Shown: one piece after another, positions 24,201-31,326 of the stretch
Layout of the letters: the number at the start of each line of letters is the position of its first letter
How positions within the stretch are numbered: the stretch's first letter is position 1
Source: Deltaproteobacteria bacterium
GTDB lineage: Bacteria; Desulfobacterota; Binatia; Binatales; Binataceae
Length of the DNA stretch: 32,007 nt
Direction: 5' to 3'
NCBI GenBank assembly: GCA_021799555.1
Contig: JAJZAG010000004.1
Span: forward strand, 1-32,007
The notes under the pieces: model-generated
Seen by the model: only the letters and a program-made list of their open reading frames with translations
The model's database searches: none
Told to the model about the DNA's origin: nothing
Program-made: the position numbers and the translations under genes

Positions 24201-24499
24201 ATGTTCGGCTGGGACGACGAATAGATGTGCCGGACGCCGTCCATCTCCCAGAGCCGCTTCTCGAGGTTGACCGTAACGAGATTTTCAACCTCAGCCGCGC
24301 TGGCACCGGGCATCTGCACGATAATGTCCGCCATCGGTACTGAGATCTGCGGATCTTCTTCGCGTGGGGTCACCGCTAACGCAACCACACCGGCGGCTAG
24401 CGAGGCGAGCAACAATAGAATCGAGAGATTCGATCCGAGGAACAGGTCAACGATTCGCGCGGTGAAACCGAGCTCGGGCGATTTACTATTGTCGGTCAT
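21245..24499 (-). CDS. RND efflux pump permease (AcrB/hydrophobe-type)
   Basis: A 1084-residue inner-membrane RND transporter, full length, with the first helix at about 25-43, a large periplasmic part, and a second set of helices from about 555 and 880 onward. The proton-relay pair is intact in helix 4, LSLGLLVDDPIVDVEN with Asp436-Asp437. The N-terminal region TPREEDPQISVPMADI is typical of a proteobacterial branch usually found with its own adaptor and TolC genes. It would form a tripartite pump with the two genes upstream, driven by proton influx. ATG 24499 overlaps the adaptor gene by 14 bases, suggesting coupled translation. Substrate cannot be read from the sequence; the charged residues typical of CusA-type metal channels were not recognised. 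Confidence 0.93.
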   Translation of the reverse strand: MTDNSKSPELGFTARIVDLFLGSNLSILLLLASLAAGVVALAVTPREEDPQISVPMADIIVQMPGASAAEVENLVTVNLEKRLWEMDGVRHIYSSSQPNMAMVTVRFRVGYDRTKALVEIYNKLASNRDAVPPGVTGWIVKPVGIDDVPIVTVTLYSAAEGDAELRRIADEILHRMQQVPDTGRSFVVGGRPRLVRVILDPQRMAGHDVTALEVAQTLRGANVNLPAGGFARDNREYVVQGGPFLRSAGEVKDIVVAVRSGRPIYLHQIAKVLDGPAEAVDYTNISFGPARSTLINEPGQFELNSVGERGRIYPAVTIAFAKRHGTNAVAVAEGLLAKVEALRGVAIPADVQVLVTRNYGETADEKVNDLVRELLIAVGVIVVLLAFSLGGREAFVVAIAVPVTLSIALVANLLAGYTINRVTLFALILSLGLLVDDPIVDVENIHRHLRLRENPPREATLIAVDEVRPPTILATFAVIVAFIPMLFVTGMMGPYMRPMPFNVPMAMLMSLIVAFTITPWAAFHLLKREYDEPTDADEAHHGGMVREIYARLLRPLMESRRRAHLFLAAIVASLVFSVLLVVFGLVPVKMLPFDNKNELDLVIDMPQGTPLEATNAVVLDFENLLSRVTEVSNVEAYVGTDSPFDFNGMVRHYYMRREPSQADIRINLAPKARRLESSHEIALRLIPEVNTIARRDHVRLAKIVESPPGPPVLASVVAEIYGPPGAEYGQLLTYGRKLKRIFSQTGGLVSPDDFSVTAAPQLDFVLDRRKAALNGITAGQAAKTIAIMLGGQAVGTVHIDSERNPLMIELRAGRPERSTVSGLMAVELRGADGKLVTLGELGRIQRTVQEQPIFHKDLRRVAMVTAGTAGISPVNEVLWLEGRTAHLLPPGYTINWTGEGEWHITVTVFRDLGVAFAAALFLIFILLVGQTGSMAMSLIIMAAIPLTLIGIMPGFFILNLITNRSIAGFADPTFFTATAMIGMIALAGIVVRNSIILIDFIQLGIARGLELEAAILEAGAVRLRPIVLTAAAAVLGSVIITLDPIFSGLAWAFIFGIFASTGFTLLVVPLIYYLVYSGKSEARS

Positions 24500-25592
24500 T
24501 TGATCCTCGCGGCGAGGAATCTGTGATCACACGGTCGCCCGCGTTGAGACCCGCCAAAACTTCGACGCGATCATCCATCGCGCGGCCGAGCGCCACCTGG
24601 CGGACTTCCACGACGCCGCGAACAATTAGTCGGACCGTGGTGAGCTGACCAACTGACTGCACCGCATCGCGCGGGATGCTAAGAATTTTCTCCTGGCCGG
24701 CGCCAAAACTTGCGCGCGTGAACATTCCAGGCCGTAGTCGCATCCCCCTCGGCAACGGAGCCCGGACGATAAAACTGCGGCTGGCCGGGTCCGCGGCCGG
24801 AACGACTTCACTCACGCGAGTCTCAATAGTGCGCCGCTCGGAACCAACTTCGACTTGCAGCGGCATCCCCACGCTGACCTGATCGGCGAGCGCGTCCGGA
24901 ACCGTCAGCTCGACGCGGATTGCATGATTGTCGTAGAGCCGCACCAGCACCTCGCCCGGCATCGCGATATCACCCGGCTCGACCATCCTCGCAACCACGA
25001 CGCCGTCGACCGGCGAGCGAACGGTTGCGTAGGAAAGTGCGGCGCGCGCAGCTTTCACGGCGGCGCGTGCGCGAGCGACGTTGCCGATCGTCGATTGATA
25101 AGCTGAGCGGGCACTATCGAATTCGCTTTGCGTGACAGCGCTGCGTTTCAGGAGTGCCGAGTAGCGTTCATAGTCGGCAGCCGCGCGCGTAAACTCCGCT
25201 TGCGCGGCTGCCAACGCGCCTTGCGCCTGTGCTACCTGCGCCCGAACGTCAGCCGAGTCAAGCTCAACCAGGATCTGACCACGCCGTACGTGATCGCCTG
25301 CGCGTACCATAACGGCGTCGACCGTCGCACTCATGCGACTCGATGCGTCCACTGGCACGCTGGATTGGACGCTGCCGATAACTTCCCGCCGGATCGGCAC
25401 AATCTGCGCCAAGACAATCGCGGTCGGTTCATTGGAAAATTGAGCGGCCGTTTCGGCGAGTACGCCCGGCGCTATCTTCCCATATCGCAAGATCTCAGCG
25501 ACTATCACCGCCAGCAGTACCGCGCCGGCAATCGCAACCCACACTGCCCTTGCCGACGGTTGTCGAATTTCTTTCCGGAGGTTCATAGTCAT
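24486..25592 (-). CDS. RND pump membrane fusion protein (HlyD/AcrA family)
   Basis: A 368-residue periplasmic adaptor joining the RND pump to TolC. It has an N-terminal membrane anchor (about 14-36) and the lipoyl-like half DAVMVRAGDHVRRGQILVEL. An alpha-helical hairpin rich in Ala and Gln follows, then the second lipoyl half SPVDGVVVARMVEPGDIAMPG and beta-barrel and membrane-proximal domains. No lipobox Cys is present, so the anchor is a helix rather than a lipid. Its start overlaps the TolC stop (ATGA); an in-frame ATG two codons later is an alternative start. Order and overlap with its partners show one transcription unit. Confidence 0.92.
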   Translation of the reverse strand: MTMNLRKEIRQPSARAVWVAIAGAVLLAVIVAEILRYGKIAPGVLAETAAQFSNEPTAIVLAQIVPIRREVIGSVQSSVPVDASSRMSATVDAVMVRAGDHVRRGQILVELDSADVRAQVAQAQGALAAAQAEFTRAAADYERYSALLKRSAVTQSEFDSARSAYQSTIGNVARARAAVKAARAALSYATVRSPVDGVVVARMVEPGDIAMPGEVLVRLYDNHAIRVELTVPDALADQVSVGMPLQVEVGSERRTIETRVSEVVPAADPASRSFIVRAPLPRGMRLRPGMFTRASFGAGQEKILSIPRDAVQSVGQLTTVRLIVRGVVEVRQVALGRAMDDRVEVLAGLNAGDRVITDSSPRGSNDRQ

Positions 25593-26965
25593 CTACCCGC
25601 TAACTCGGAAGGCGAGCGGCCGATTGAAAGATCCAGCGCCGATCGCGCGACCAGCACCGCAATAATCGCTCGTACTTCGCCCATGTCCGCTTGCTGGCGT
25701 ACCGCCTGCGCATCGAGCACGTCGACATTGGTCGAGAGTCCGTTGCCATAGCGGTCCTCGAGAATTCGCAGCGCCTCGCTTGCGTAGCGGTGGTTGTCGC
25801 GCGCGACCTGCACATTCTTCTCCGCGGCACTCAGCGTCCGGTAGGCGCTCTCGACTTCCAGCGCGATCGCATGCCGCAGATCATTGGCGACGGTGACGGC
25901 ACGAGCCCGCCGGGCTTGGGCCGCGTCCACATTGCTCTTGGTGGCTAAGCCGTTAAACAGATTTACTTGGGCATAAGCGAAGACCGCGAAATTGTTGCCG
26001 CCGCGCGTCAGTTGTTCGGAGTCGTTCTCATACGCAGTGGCGACGCTTATCGAAGGTAGATAGTCCGCGCGCGCAATTTTTACCGCCTCTTCAGCCTGCT
26101 TGACCTGCGCAGCCGCGATCTTGATCTCAAGACGATCGGAAGCCGCCTCGGCGAGCAATTTATCAAGTGGCACGGCACCGGACGGAGCAAGGGTCTTGAG
26201 CACGCCCGGATTCCAAATCGGAGCCAAAGATTCGCTCTCGTCTCCGAGTGCATGCGCGAGCGCGGCCCAAGAAATCCTGAGCTGACTTTCGGCTACGGTC
26301 TGTTCTTCTTCGAGGCTTCCCACTGCCACGTCGCTTCGGAGCACATCAGCCTTGACGGCCTTGCCGTACGCGAACATATTGCGCGCCTGATCGAGATGGG
26401 ACCGGGCGGCATCAAGCGCGCGCTCAACGACGCCGACGCGCTGCTCGGCCAGGACAGCCGTGTAGTAGTCCTTGATTACGGCAAACGCAATTTCGTCGCG
26501 TGAGCGCGCCGCACGCCATCTTTCCGCGTCGCTGCCAAAGCGGGCCGCCCTGAACGACGCCAGCAGTCTTCCGCCCGCAAAGACCGGAACCGAAAAACGC
26601 ACTTGGCTCTGAAAGTTCGACAGCGTAGCCGGATGGTTTAGGCGGCTCAGATTAAAATCGGCTTGGCTGAATTCCTGCTGAGCAAGGAGATTTGAAAACA
26701 CCAGAACCGGATTATTGGTTTCGGTATAATTCTCAATCGCGTCCAGCCTCGGAAGCATCGCGCCGCGTGCAACTCCAATGTCCGCCTTAGCCGCATCGCT
26801 TTGAAGCGTTGCCGCCTTAAGCGTTCGATTGCGCTGCATCGCAATCTCAATCGCCTCGGCCAGCGAAATTCGCCGCCGCTGCGGCGGTGCGGCCGCAGCG
26901 CCGTTGGCCAATGCGAGAATGACTAGAATCGAGAGCGTGACTCTGACGCTCGAGAAACTGCGCAT
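25589..26965 (-). CDS. TolC-family outer-membrane efflux channel
   Basis: A 458-residue outer-membrane factor with a Sec signal peptide (hydrophobic core VTLSILVILALANGAAAA, cleavage expected shortly after) and two OEP repeats of long coiled coils. These are ISLAEAIEIAMQRNRTLKAA at the N-terminus and the related LDKLLAEAASDRLEIKIAAA after the middle. Strand-forming segments such as NNFAVFAYAQVNLFNG follow each helical half. ATG 26965, with GGAGG five bases before it, is chosen over the ORF-track start 69 bases upstream because it yields a proper signal peptide. It is 65 bases after the OsmC-like gene and provides the exit duct of the pump. Confidence 0.92.
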   Translation of the reverse strand: MRSFSSVRVTLSILVILALANGAAAAPPQRRRISLAEAIEIAMQRNRTLKAATLQSDAAKADIGVARGAMLPRLDAIENYTETNNPVLVFSNLLAQQEFSQADFNLSRLNHPATLSNFQSQVRFSVPVFAGGRLLASFRAARFGSDAERWRAARSRDEIAFAVIKDYYTAVLAEQRVGVVERALDAARSHLDQARNMFAYGKAVKADVLRSDVAVGSLEEEQTVAESQLRISWAALAHALGDESESLAPIWNPGVLKTLAPSGAVPLDKLLAEAASDRLEIKIAAAQVKQAEEAVKIARADYLPSISVATAYENDSEQLTRGGNNFAVFAYAQVNLFNGLATKSNVDAAQARRARAVTVANDLRHAIALEVESAYRTLSAAEKNVQVARDNHRYASEALRILEDRYGNGLSTNVDVLDAQAVRQQADMGEVRAIIAVLVARSALDLSIGRSPSELAGR

Positions 26966-27030
26966 TACAACCTCCTCTCGACCCCCCGCACTGATCCCGT
27001 TTGGCACGCGGCTGGGCCTTTCCGCACGGT

Positions 27031-27486
27031 TCAATGCTGGCTTGATGGACGGACCACCGACACCGTCGGTTCAAGAAGCGTCGCCGCCCGCAATGACGCG
27101 GTGATGAGACAGGATTTCTCGGCCTTCTCAAGCAGGCGCGCGCCTCGCTCGGAATCAGCTGCCGCATCAAGTTCAAGCCGCGGCCGCAACACAAACCTGG
27201 TGAAGCGCGTTACGCCCTCGACGCGCTCGAGCAAGCCTTCGGCCTCACAGTCCAGCCTGATCCAATCAAACTTCGAGGCTCGCGCGACCGCGCGAAACGT
27301 CAGGATGAAACAACCGATCACCGATGCAGTGATCAACGATTCGGGCGACCATAAGTCGCCGGCACCCCCGAATTCCACGGGACTCGCGGACAGCAGATCG
27401 GGAAGGCCTTCAGACGAAAGCTTCACAGCACCATTGGGACCGCCTTCGGCGTTGACGCGATAGTGATGCGGCAGTGGGATCATCAC
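27031..27486 (-). CDS. OsmC/Ohr-like protein
   Basis: A 151-residue protein of the OsmC fold. Family members reduce organic or fatty-acid hydroperoxides with a Cys pair. Cys59 lies in the N-terminal helix SLITASVIGCFILTF and Cys126 in KAEKSCLITASL, the two positions of the peroxidatic and resolving cysteines. The N-terminal strand region GLPDLLSASPVEFGGAGD ahead of SPESLI also matches. GGAGGA six bases before the ATG supports the start. It sits second in the efflux operon, between the DUF2892 gene and TolC. A thiol-based oxidoreductase in a putative sulfur-responsive operon suggests it deals with peroxides or persulfides, but the substrate is unknown. Confidence 0.8.
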   Translation of the reverse strand: MMIPLPHHYRVNAEGGPNGAVKLSSEGLPDLLSASPVEFGGAGDLWSPESLITASVIGCFILTFRAVARASKFDWIRLDCEAEGLLERVEGVTRFTRFVLRPRLELDAAADSERGARLLEKAEKSCLITASLRAATLLEPTVSVVRPSSQH

Positions 27487-27544
27487 TTGTCCTCCAGATG
27501 CGGCTGATGTGGGTCGATGGAGCTACGCCCGAACGGAATACAGG

Positions 27545-27802
27545 CTATCGCAGCAGCGGTGATGATTTGTCGATCGCACCGACGCTCGAGACGTCCTTGG
27601 AGGCACTCCTCTGCGGCGAGCCGACTCCGAAGTGACGAAGAATCATTTCGGCCGGGCAGAAGCCCGTAAGCGCCGACTGAAACAGATTGATCCCGACGAA
27701 CAGCGTCAGCAGCAACCAGTATCCGCTTACGAAGTATCCCAGCGCCAAGCTGATAACTACGAGGCTTCCTGCGATTAGACGGACCGATCGTTCGATTGAC
27801 AT
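27545..27802 (-). CDS. DUF2892 (YgaP-like) inner-membrane protein
   Basis: An 85-residue protein with one hydrophobic hairpin (about 8-45) of the DUF2892 type, marked by IERSVRLIAG at the start and ALTGFCPAEMIL after the second helix. In E. coli YgaP this module forms the membrane part of a rhodanese protein; here it stands alone, with the rhodanese fused to ArsR at the far end of the operon. ATG 27802, with GGGGAG seven bases before it, is preferred to the ORF-track start nine codons earlier. It is the first gene of the efflux operon, 58 bases ahead of the OsmC-like gene. The single Cys of the GFCP motif could accept sulfane sulfur (inference). Confidence 0.8.
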   Translation of the reverse strand: MSIERSVRLIAGSLVVISLALGYFVSGYWLLLTLFVGINLFQSALTGFCPAEMILRHFGVGSPQRSASKDVSSVGAIDKSSPLLR

Positions 27803-27831
27803 TGCCGTTCTCCCCGTTAAAGTATTCAAGC

Positions 27832-27854
27832 GATTAATTGAACATTAACCAATC
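27832..27854. promoter_or_regulatory. 23-bp dyad, candidate operator of the efflux operon
   Basis: The stretch reads, on the minus strand, GATTnnTT, seven bases, AAnnAATC: an imperfect palindrome with eight of eleven symmetric positions paired, or nearly so. It overlaps the -10 region of the putative promoter and ends 30 bases before the DUF2892 start. AT-rich dyads of this size are typical ArsR-family sites, so the ArsR-rhodanese protein is the obvious candidate ligand. Confidence 0.45.
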
Positions 27855-27869
27855 AAACCCTCAAGTCAA
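27842..27869 (-). promoter_or_regulatory. Putative promoter of the efflux operon
   Basis: On the minus strand TTGACT (27869-27864) is followed after 16 bases by TAATGT (27847-27842). The -35 is close to consensus, the -10 moderate. It would give a leader of about 30 bases before the DUF2892 gene and is overlapped by the dyad. Confidence 0.35.
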
Positions 27870-28404
27870 GCATGTGTCACGCTGGGAACCCCAAGCGAAT
27901 GCCGTGCCAGGCGTGGTTAACTTGATTTTCTCAGATATCGGATCTTGCGGCAGCCGTGCCCGAAACGGCACCGGGCGAGTATCCGCGCATCGGAATCAAT
28001 TCGGGCCCGCGCAAGGGGCCGCAATCAATCGTCGAGTTCCACGCGATTCGTGGCAAGCGGCACTTGGTCCCCGCAATTGCGTTTATCTCGCGCGGAACTG
28101 TATCCAATCGAGACATATCGCGATTAAGTTCGCAGGTTAATGAAGCTGAGATTCACATTTGAGCTCTCGCAGGAGTTGAGGACGATGGAAGGGTCTCGGC
28201 ATCGCTTTTGCTGGTCTTCGGGTCTCATGTGAGATGTGATGGCCGCGAGTTCTCTTAGGAACGATCCTGTTCTCTCCGGCGGAGGTTTGAGCCATAGCGT
28301 TCTCTTTCGCCGACTCGAGAGATTGAGCCTCCGGCTGGCGATGTGGGTCGGTTACGACTTGTCTTTCGTGCTATGACTTTCTTGCGAACTGGAGCGCAGA
28401 AGCT
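27855..28404. other. Gene-poor stretch, about 550 bases
   Basis: The region between the efflux operon and the nitronate monooxygenase gene holds no recognised gene. The best frame is a 68-codon one on the plus strand (GTG 27956 to 28162; EYPRIGINSGPRKGPQ near its start) with protein-like composition but no ribosome site and no recognised family. A 15-codon frame from ATG 28185 follows a GAGGA. Promoters for both flanking genes should lie here. A decayed gene is possible. Confidence 0.3.
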
Positions 28405-29550
28405 ATGAAGTCACCAATATCTTCCATGCTTGGAATCGATTTTCCCCTCGTCGCCTTCAGCCATTGCCGTGATGTCGTTGCCGCGGTGAGCAAGGCGGGA
28501 GGGTTTGGAGTCTTGGGCGCCACCGCATTCACGCCCGAACAACTCGAACTTGAACTCAAGTGGATCGACGACCATATCGATGGCAAGCCGTACGGCGTGG
28601 ACGTGCTGATTCCCGAACATCTTTCGATCAAGGACGAAAAAGGAGTCACTTACGGCGCGCTCGCTAAGCGCGTTCCACAGCAGCACAAGGATTTCGTCAA
28701 AGATCTTCTCCGCAAACACGGTATAGAACCCTCGCAGGTCATCGAGGGTGAGCAGTCGCGGCCGTCCGAAGGGCTGATCTCAATGCAGCAGGAGAATGCC
28801 TTAAGGCTGATCGAAATTTCCTTCCGTCATCCCGTCGGCCTGATCGCGAACGCGCTCGGCGTGCCGCCGGAACAGATGATTGAGATGGGACACAAGCATG
28901 GCGTGCCGGTTGCGGCGCTGGTCGGCGCGCCCGAGCATGCGGTCCGCCAAGCCAAGGCGGGGGTCGATATTATCGTCGCCCAAGGCGGTGAGGCGGGAGG
29001 GCATTGCGGGGAAGTAGCGACGATTGTGCTCATCCCGGAAGTCCTTCGCGCGATTAAACCAATTCGGAACATTCCCGTCCTCGCGGCTGGGGGTATCATG
29101 ACCGGCCGCCAGATGGCTGGGTGCATGGCGATGGGCGCGGCAGGGGTCTGGACCGGGTCAGTATGGCTTGCGACGACGGAGTCTGAGACCTCGCAGGTCT
29201 TCCGAGAAAAAATGATCGAGGCGCGCTCCCGCGATACGGTTCGATCCAAGTGCCGAACAGGCAAACCCTCGCGCCAACTCCGCTCTGCATGGACCGACGC
29301 GTGGGAAGGCCCGGGCAGCCCCGGTGCTCTACCGATGCCATTGCAGAGTCTGGTCAGCGAACCGGCGCTGGCGACGGCGCAGCGATTCGCCGAGCGAAAC
29401 AACCCTCAGGCGCGAGAGTTGGTAACCTACTTTGTCGGCCAGGGCGTTGGCCTGGTGGACAGCGTCAAGACATGCCGGACAGTTGTGCAGGAATTCATGG
29501 AAGATTTTGCCACCGCCGTCAGCGATTTGAACGCCACGATAGATACATGA
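28405..29550 (+). CDS. Nitronate monooxygenase-like FMN enzyme
   Basis: A 381-residue TIM-barrel flavoenzyme of the nitronate monooxygenase/2-nitropropane dioxygenase family, which oxidises alkyl nitronates; some relatives act as FabK-type enoyl reductases. Family blocks are the N-terminal MLGIDFPLVAF, SKAGGFGVLGA, the flavin/catalytic GGEAGGHCGEV with His200, and the phosphate-binding PVLAAGGIMTGRQMAGCMAMGA. The length fits the class I enzymes with a C-terminal extension. ATG 28405 has only a weak ribosome site (GGAG 12 bases ahead). It stands alone between gene-poor stretches. In this setting it could be detoxifying or part of an unsaturated-lipid pathway; the sequence does not decide. Confidence 0.82.
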   Translation: MKSPISSMLGIDFPLVAFSHCRDVVAAVSKAGGFGVLGATAFTPEQLELELKWIDDHIDGKPYGVDVLIPEHLSIKDEKGVTYGALAKRVPQQHKDFVKDLLRKHGIEPSQVIEGEQSRPSEGLISMQQENALRLIEISFRHPVGLIANALGVPPEQMIEMGHKHGVPVAALVGAPEHAVRQAKAGVDIIVAQGGEAGGHCGEVATIVLIPEVLRAIKPIRNIPVLAAGGIMTGRQMAGCMAMGAAGVWTGSVWLATTESETSQVFREKMIEARSRDTVRSKCRTGKPSRQLRSAWTDAWEGPGSPGALPMPLQSLVSEPALATAQRFAERNNPQARELVTYFVGQGVGLVDSVKTCRTVVQEFMEDFATAVSDLNATIDT

Positions 29551-29972
29551 GCAGTTTCCTGGGAACGTTTGCCGGCAATGTGATCCGGCTACAGCAAATC
29601 AAATTACAAATCCTTTGACGGCATCTGGCTTTCTTCTGATTCCTTGTCCGTTCGAGCCCAATGCTAACCGGTGAACTAGGCGATTTCGGACTCGGGCGGA
29701 GCCACGATGCCGTGATTTGCGCGGCCCGCGACCGTCTCGAGCCGTCCGTATATCTCTAAGAGGCAATCGTGCGCGGAACGATCGCTTGGGGGCCGCTGCG
29801 GATGACGGCGGCGGCTCCCATTCCAGTGCGGGGTTTATCGACGTTCGCTGAAGACTCGACGCAAGCGGCGGCGTCGGCCCCGAGATTGTTGATTTGACCG
29901 GCGCCGTCGAGCAGCGATTGACAACGAGCGCGCTATCTCTGTGATCGCAGCGGCCCCCGAGAGCGATAATAA
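29551..29972. other. Gene-poor stretch, about 420 bases
   Basis: No recognised gene lies between the convergent nitronate monooxygenase and HCCA-isomerase genes. On the minus strand a 58-codon frame without a start codon (29932 down to the TAG at 29756) has a protein-like, Ala/Gly-rich sequence, including DKPRTGMGAAAVIRSG, and could be the tail of a decayed gene. No clear hairpin terminator with a T-run was found. Confidence 0.3.
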
Positions 29973-30578
29973 TTATGGAGACCGCGGTATCAGATCCTCG
30001 ACGTCGCGGAGGCGATCCTTGCCGAAAAAAATTTCGTCGCCGACGAAAAAAGTGGGTGATCCGAAGGTTCCGCGCTCGACCGAGCATCGGGTGTTTTCGA
30101 GCAGCCGCTCCTTGACCTCCGGGGTCTGTGCGAGTGCGAGAATCCGCTTCGCTGGCAAGCCTGATTCTTCGAGCGCTTTTTGAAGCACTGCGGGGTCGTC
30201 CATTTTTTTGGGATCCGCCCACATGTGTCGGTAAACTTCGTCCACGTACCGCGAGAAAACCCCAATTGATTCGGCGGCGATCGCGCCGCGCATCAACACA
30301 AGCGTGTTTACCGGAAAATACGGATTCGTCGTGAACCGGGTTATCCCGTGACGTCGAATGAAGCGCGCGGTTTCGAGCCGTTCGTACTCGGGTTTATTGC
30401 GGATGCCTTTCAGGCTCTCAGCGGGCGAGCGATTGTTTGTCAGCTTGAACACGCCACCAAGCAAAACCGGGACGTACTCGAATGTTACTCCGGTACGCTT
30501 TTCGATCTCGGGAATGACCAGATGACTCAGATAGGCATTAGGACTGCCGAAATCAAAATGAAATTCAATCTTTCTCAT
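29973..30578 (-). CDS. DsbA-family 2-hydroxychromene-2-carboxylate isomerase-like protein
   Basis: A 201-residue thioredoxin-fold protein of the kappa-class GST/HCCA isomerase type. The N-terminal strand and turn FHFDFGSPNAYL put Ser12 where the active-site Ser of this family lies, replacing the Cys pair of DsbA. RFTTNPYFPVNTL supplies the glutathione-side loop, and SPTFFVGDEIFFGKDRL is the cis-Pro region near the C-terminus. Typical members isomerise aromatic ring-cleavage products or act as glutathione transferases; many lie outside aromatic pathways. It starts four bases after the SDR gene stop and is the last of three co-directional genes with the TetR regulator. Confidence 0.85.
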   Translation of the reverse strand: MRKIEFHFDFGSPNAYLSHLVIPEIEKRTGVTFEYVPVLLGGVFKLTNNRSPAESLKGIRNKPEYERLETARFIRRHGITRFTTNPYFPVNTLVLMRGAIAAESIGVFSRYVDEVYRHMWADPKKMDDPAVLQKALEESGLPAKRILALAQTPEVKERLLENTRCSVERGTFGSPTFFVGDEIFFGKDRLRDVEDLIPRSP

Positions 30579-30582
30579 TGAA

Positions 30583-31326
30583 TCACCACTTTTCGCCGAA
30601 CGGACGAATTTCCTGCTCGAAGGTCCACGCGTCGCGCGGTTGCTGGTACAGTTGCCAGTATGCCTCCGCCACCGCCGAGGGACGCATTAGCCGGTCAGGC
30701 GCGAGATTACTCAGTGCAGCGTCCCCTTCGCGCTCGCGAATCCGGTCGCGGACCCACGCGGTATCCACCCCGGCGTCGATGATTAGATGCGCGACGTGTA
30801 TATTCCTGGGCCCGAGCTCGCGGGCCATACTCTGCGCGACGGCGCGCAGACCGAACTTTGCGCTGGCGAAGGCCGCATAACCAATTCCGCCGCGTACGCT
30901 GGCAGTTGCTCCAGTGAAAAAGATGCATCCGCGGGCCCGCGGAAGCATCAGGCGCGCGGCTTCGCGTCCCGCTATGAATCCCGAGTAACAGCCCATCTCC
31001 CAGACCTTGCGGAAGACGCGATCGGTGGTCTCGAGAATTGGGTAGTTGACGTTCGCACCGATATTAAAGATGCATACCTCGAGCGGCGCGTGTGCATCGG
31101 CTTCCTGGAGGAACGCGTTCAAGTCAGTTTCATTGCGTGCGTCGAGAGAGCGCGCGGTGATGCGACCGTGTGAGGCCTCGACTTCGGCGACCAACGGCGC
31201 GAGCTTGTTACCGTTGCGGCGGCCGGCGAAGACCCAGAAGCCTTCGGCGGCGAATCGTTTGGCGATCGCACCGCCGATATAATCGCCGGCGCCGATCACG
31301 GCGACACTGGCATTTCTCATTTCCAT
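30583..31326 (-). CDS. Short-chain dehydrogenase/reductase family protein, Tyr-less
   Basis: A 247-residue Rossmann protein of the SDR superfamily. The nucleotide motif is VIGAGDYIGGAIAKRF (10-25), the FNIG variant of NNAG is at 87-90, TGATAS holds the catalytic Ser143, and FASAK (153-157) stands where YxxxK is expected. The catalytic Tyr is thus Phe153 while Lys157 remains, so usual alcohol/ketone chemistry is doubtful; I recall a branch of SDRs with this change. GGAGGA six bases before ATG 31326 fits. The start overlaps the TetR gene end by 10 bases, so translation is probably coupled. Function may be non-redox binding, regulation or another reaction. Confidence 0.82.
   Translation of the reverse strand: MEMRNASVAVIGAGDYIGGAIAKRFAAEGFWVFAGRRNGNKLAPLVAEVEASHGRITARSLDARNETDLNAFLQEADAHAPLEVCIFNIGANVNYPILETTDRVFRKVWEMGCYSGFIAGREAARLMLPRARGCIFFTGATASVRGGIGYAAFASAKFGLRAVAQSMARELGPRNIHVAHLIIDAGVDTAWVRDRIREREGDAALSNLAPDRLMRPSAVAEAYWQLYQQPRDAWTFEQEIRPFGEKW

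Noticed and set aside
21245-24499. Heavy-metal (CusA-type) efflux pump
   Set aside because: No metal-binding protein, CusF-like gene or Met/His-rich adaptor accompanies it, and the ArsR partner lacks a metal-binding Cys motif.
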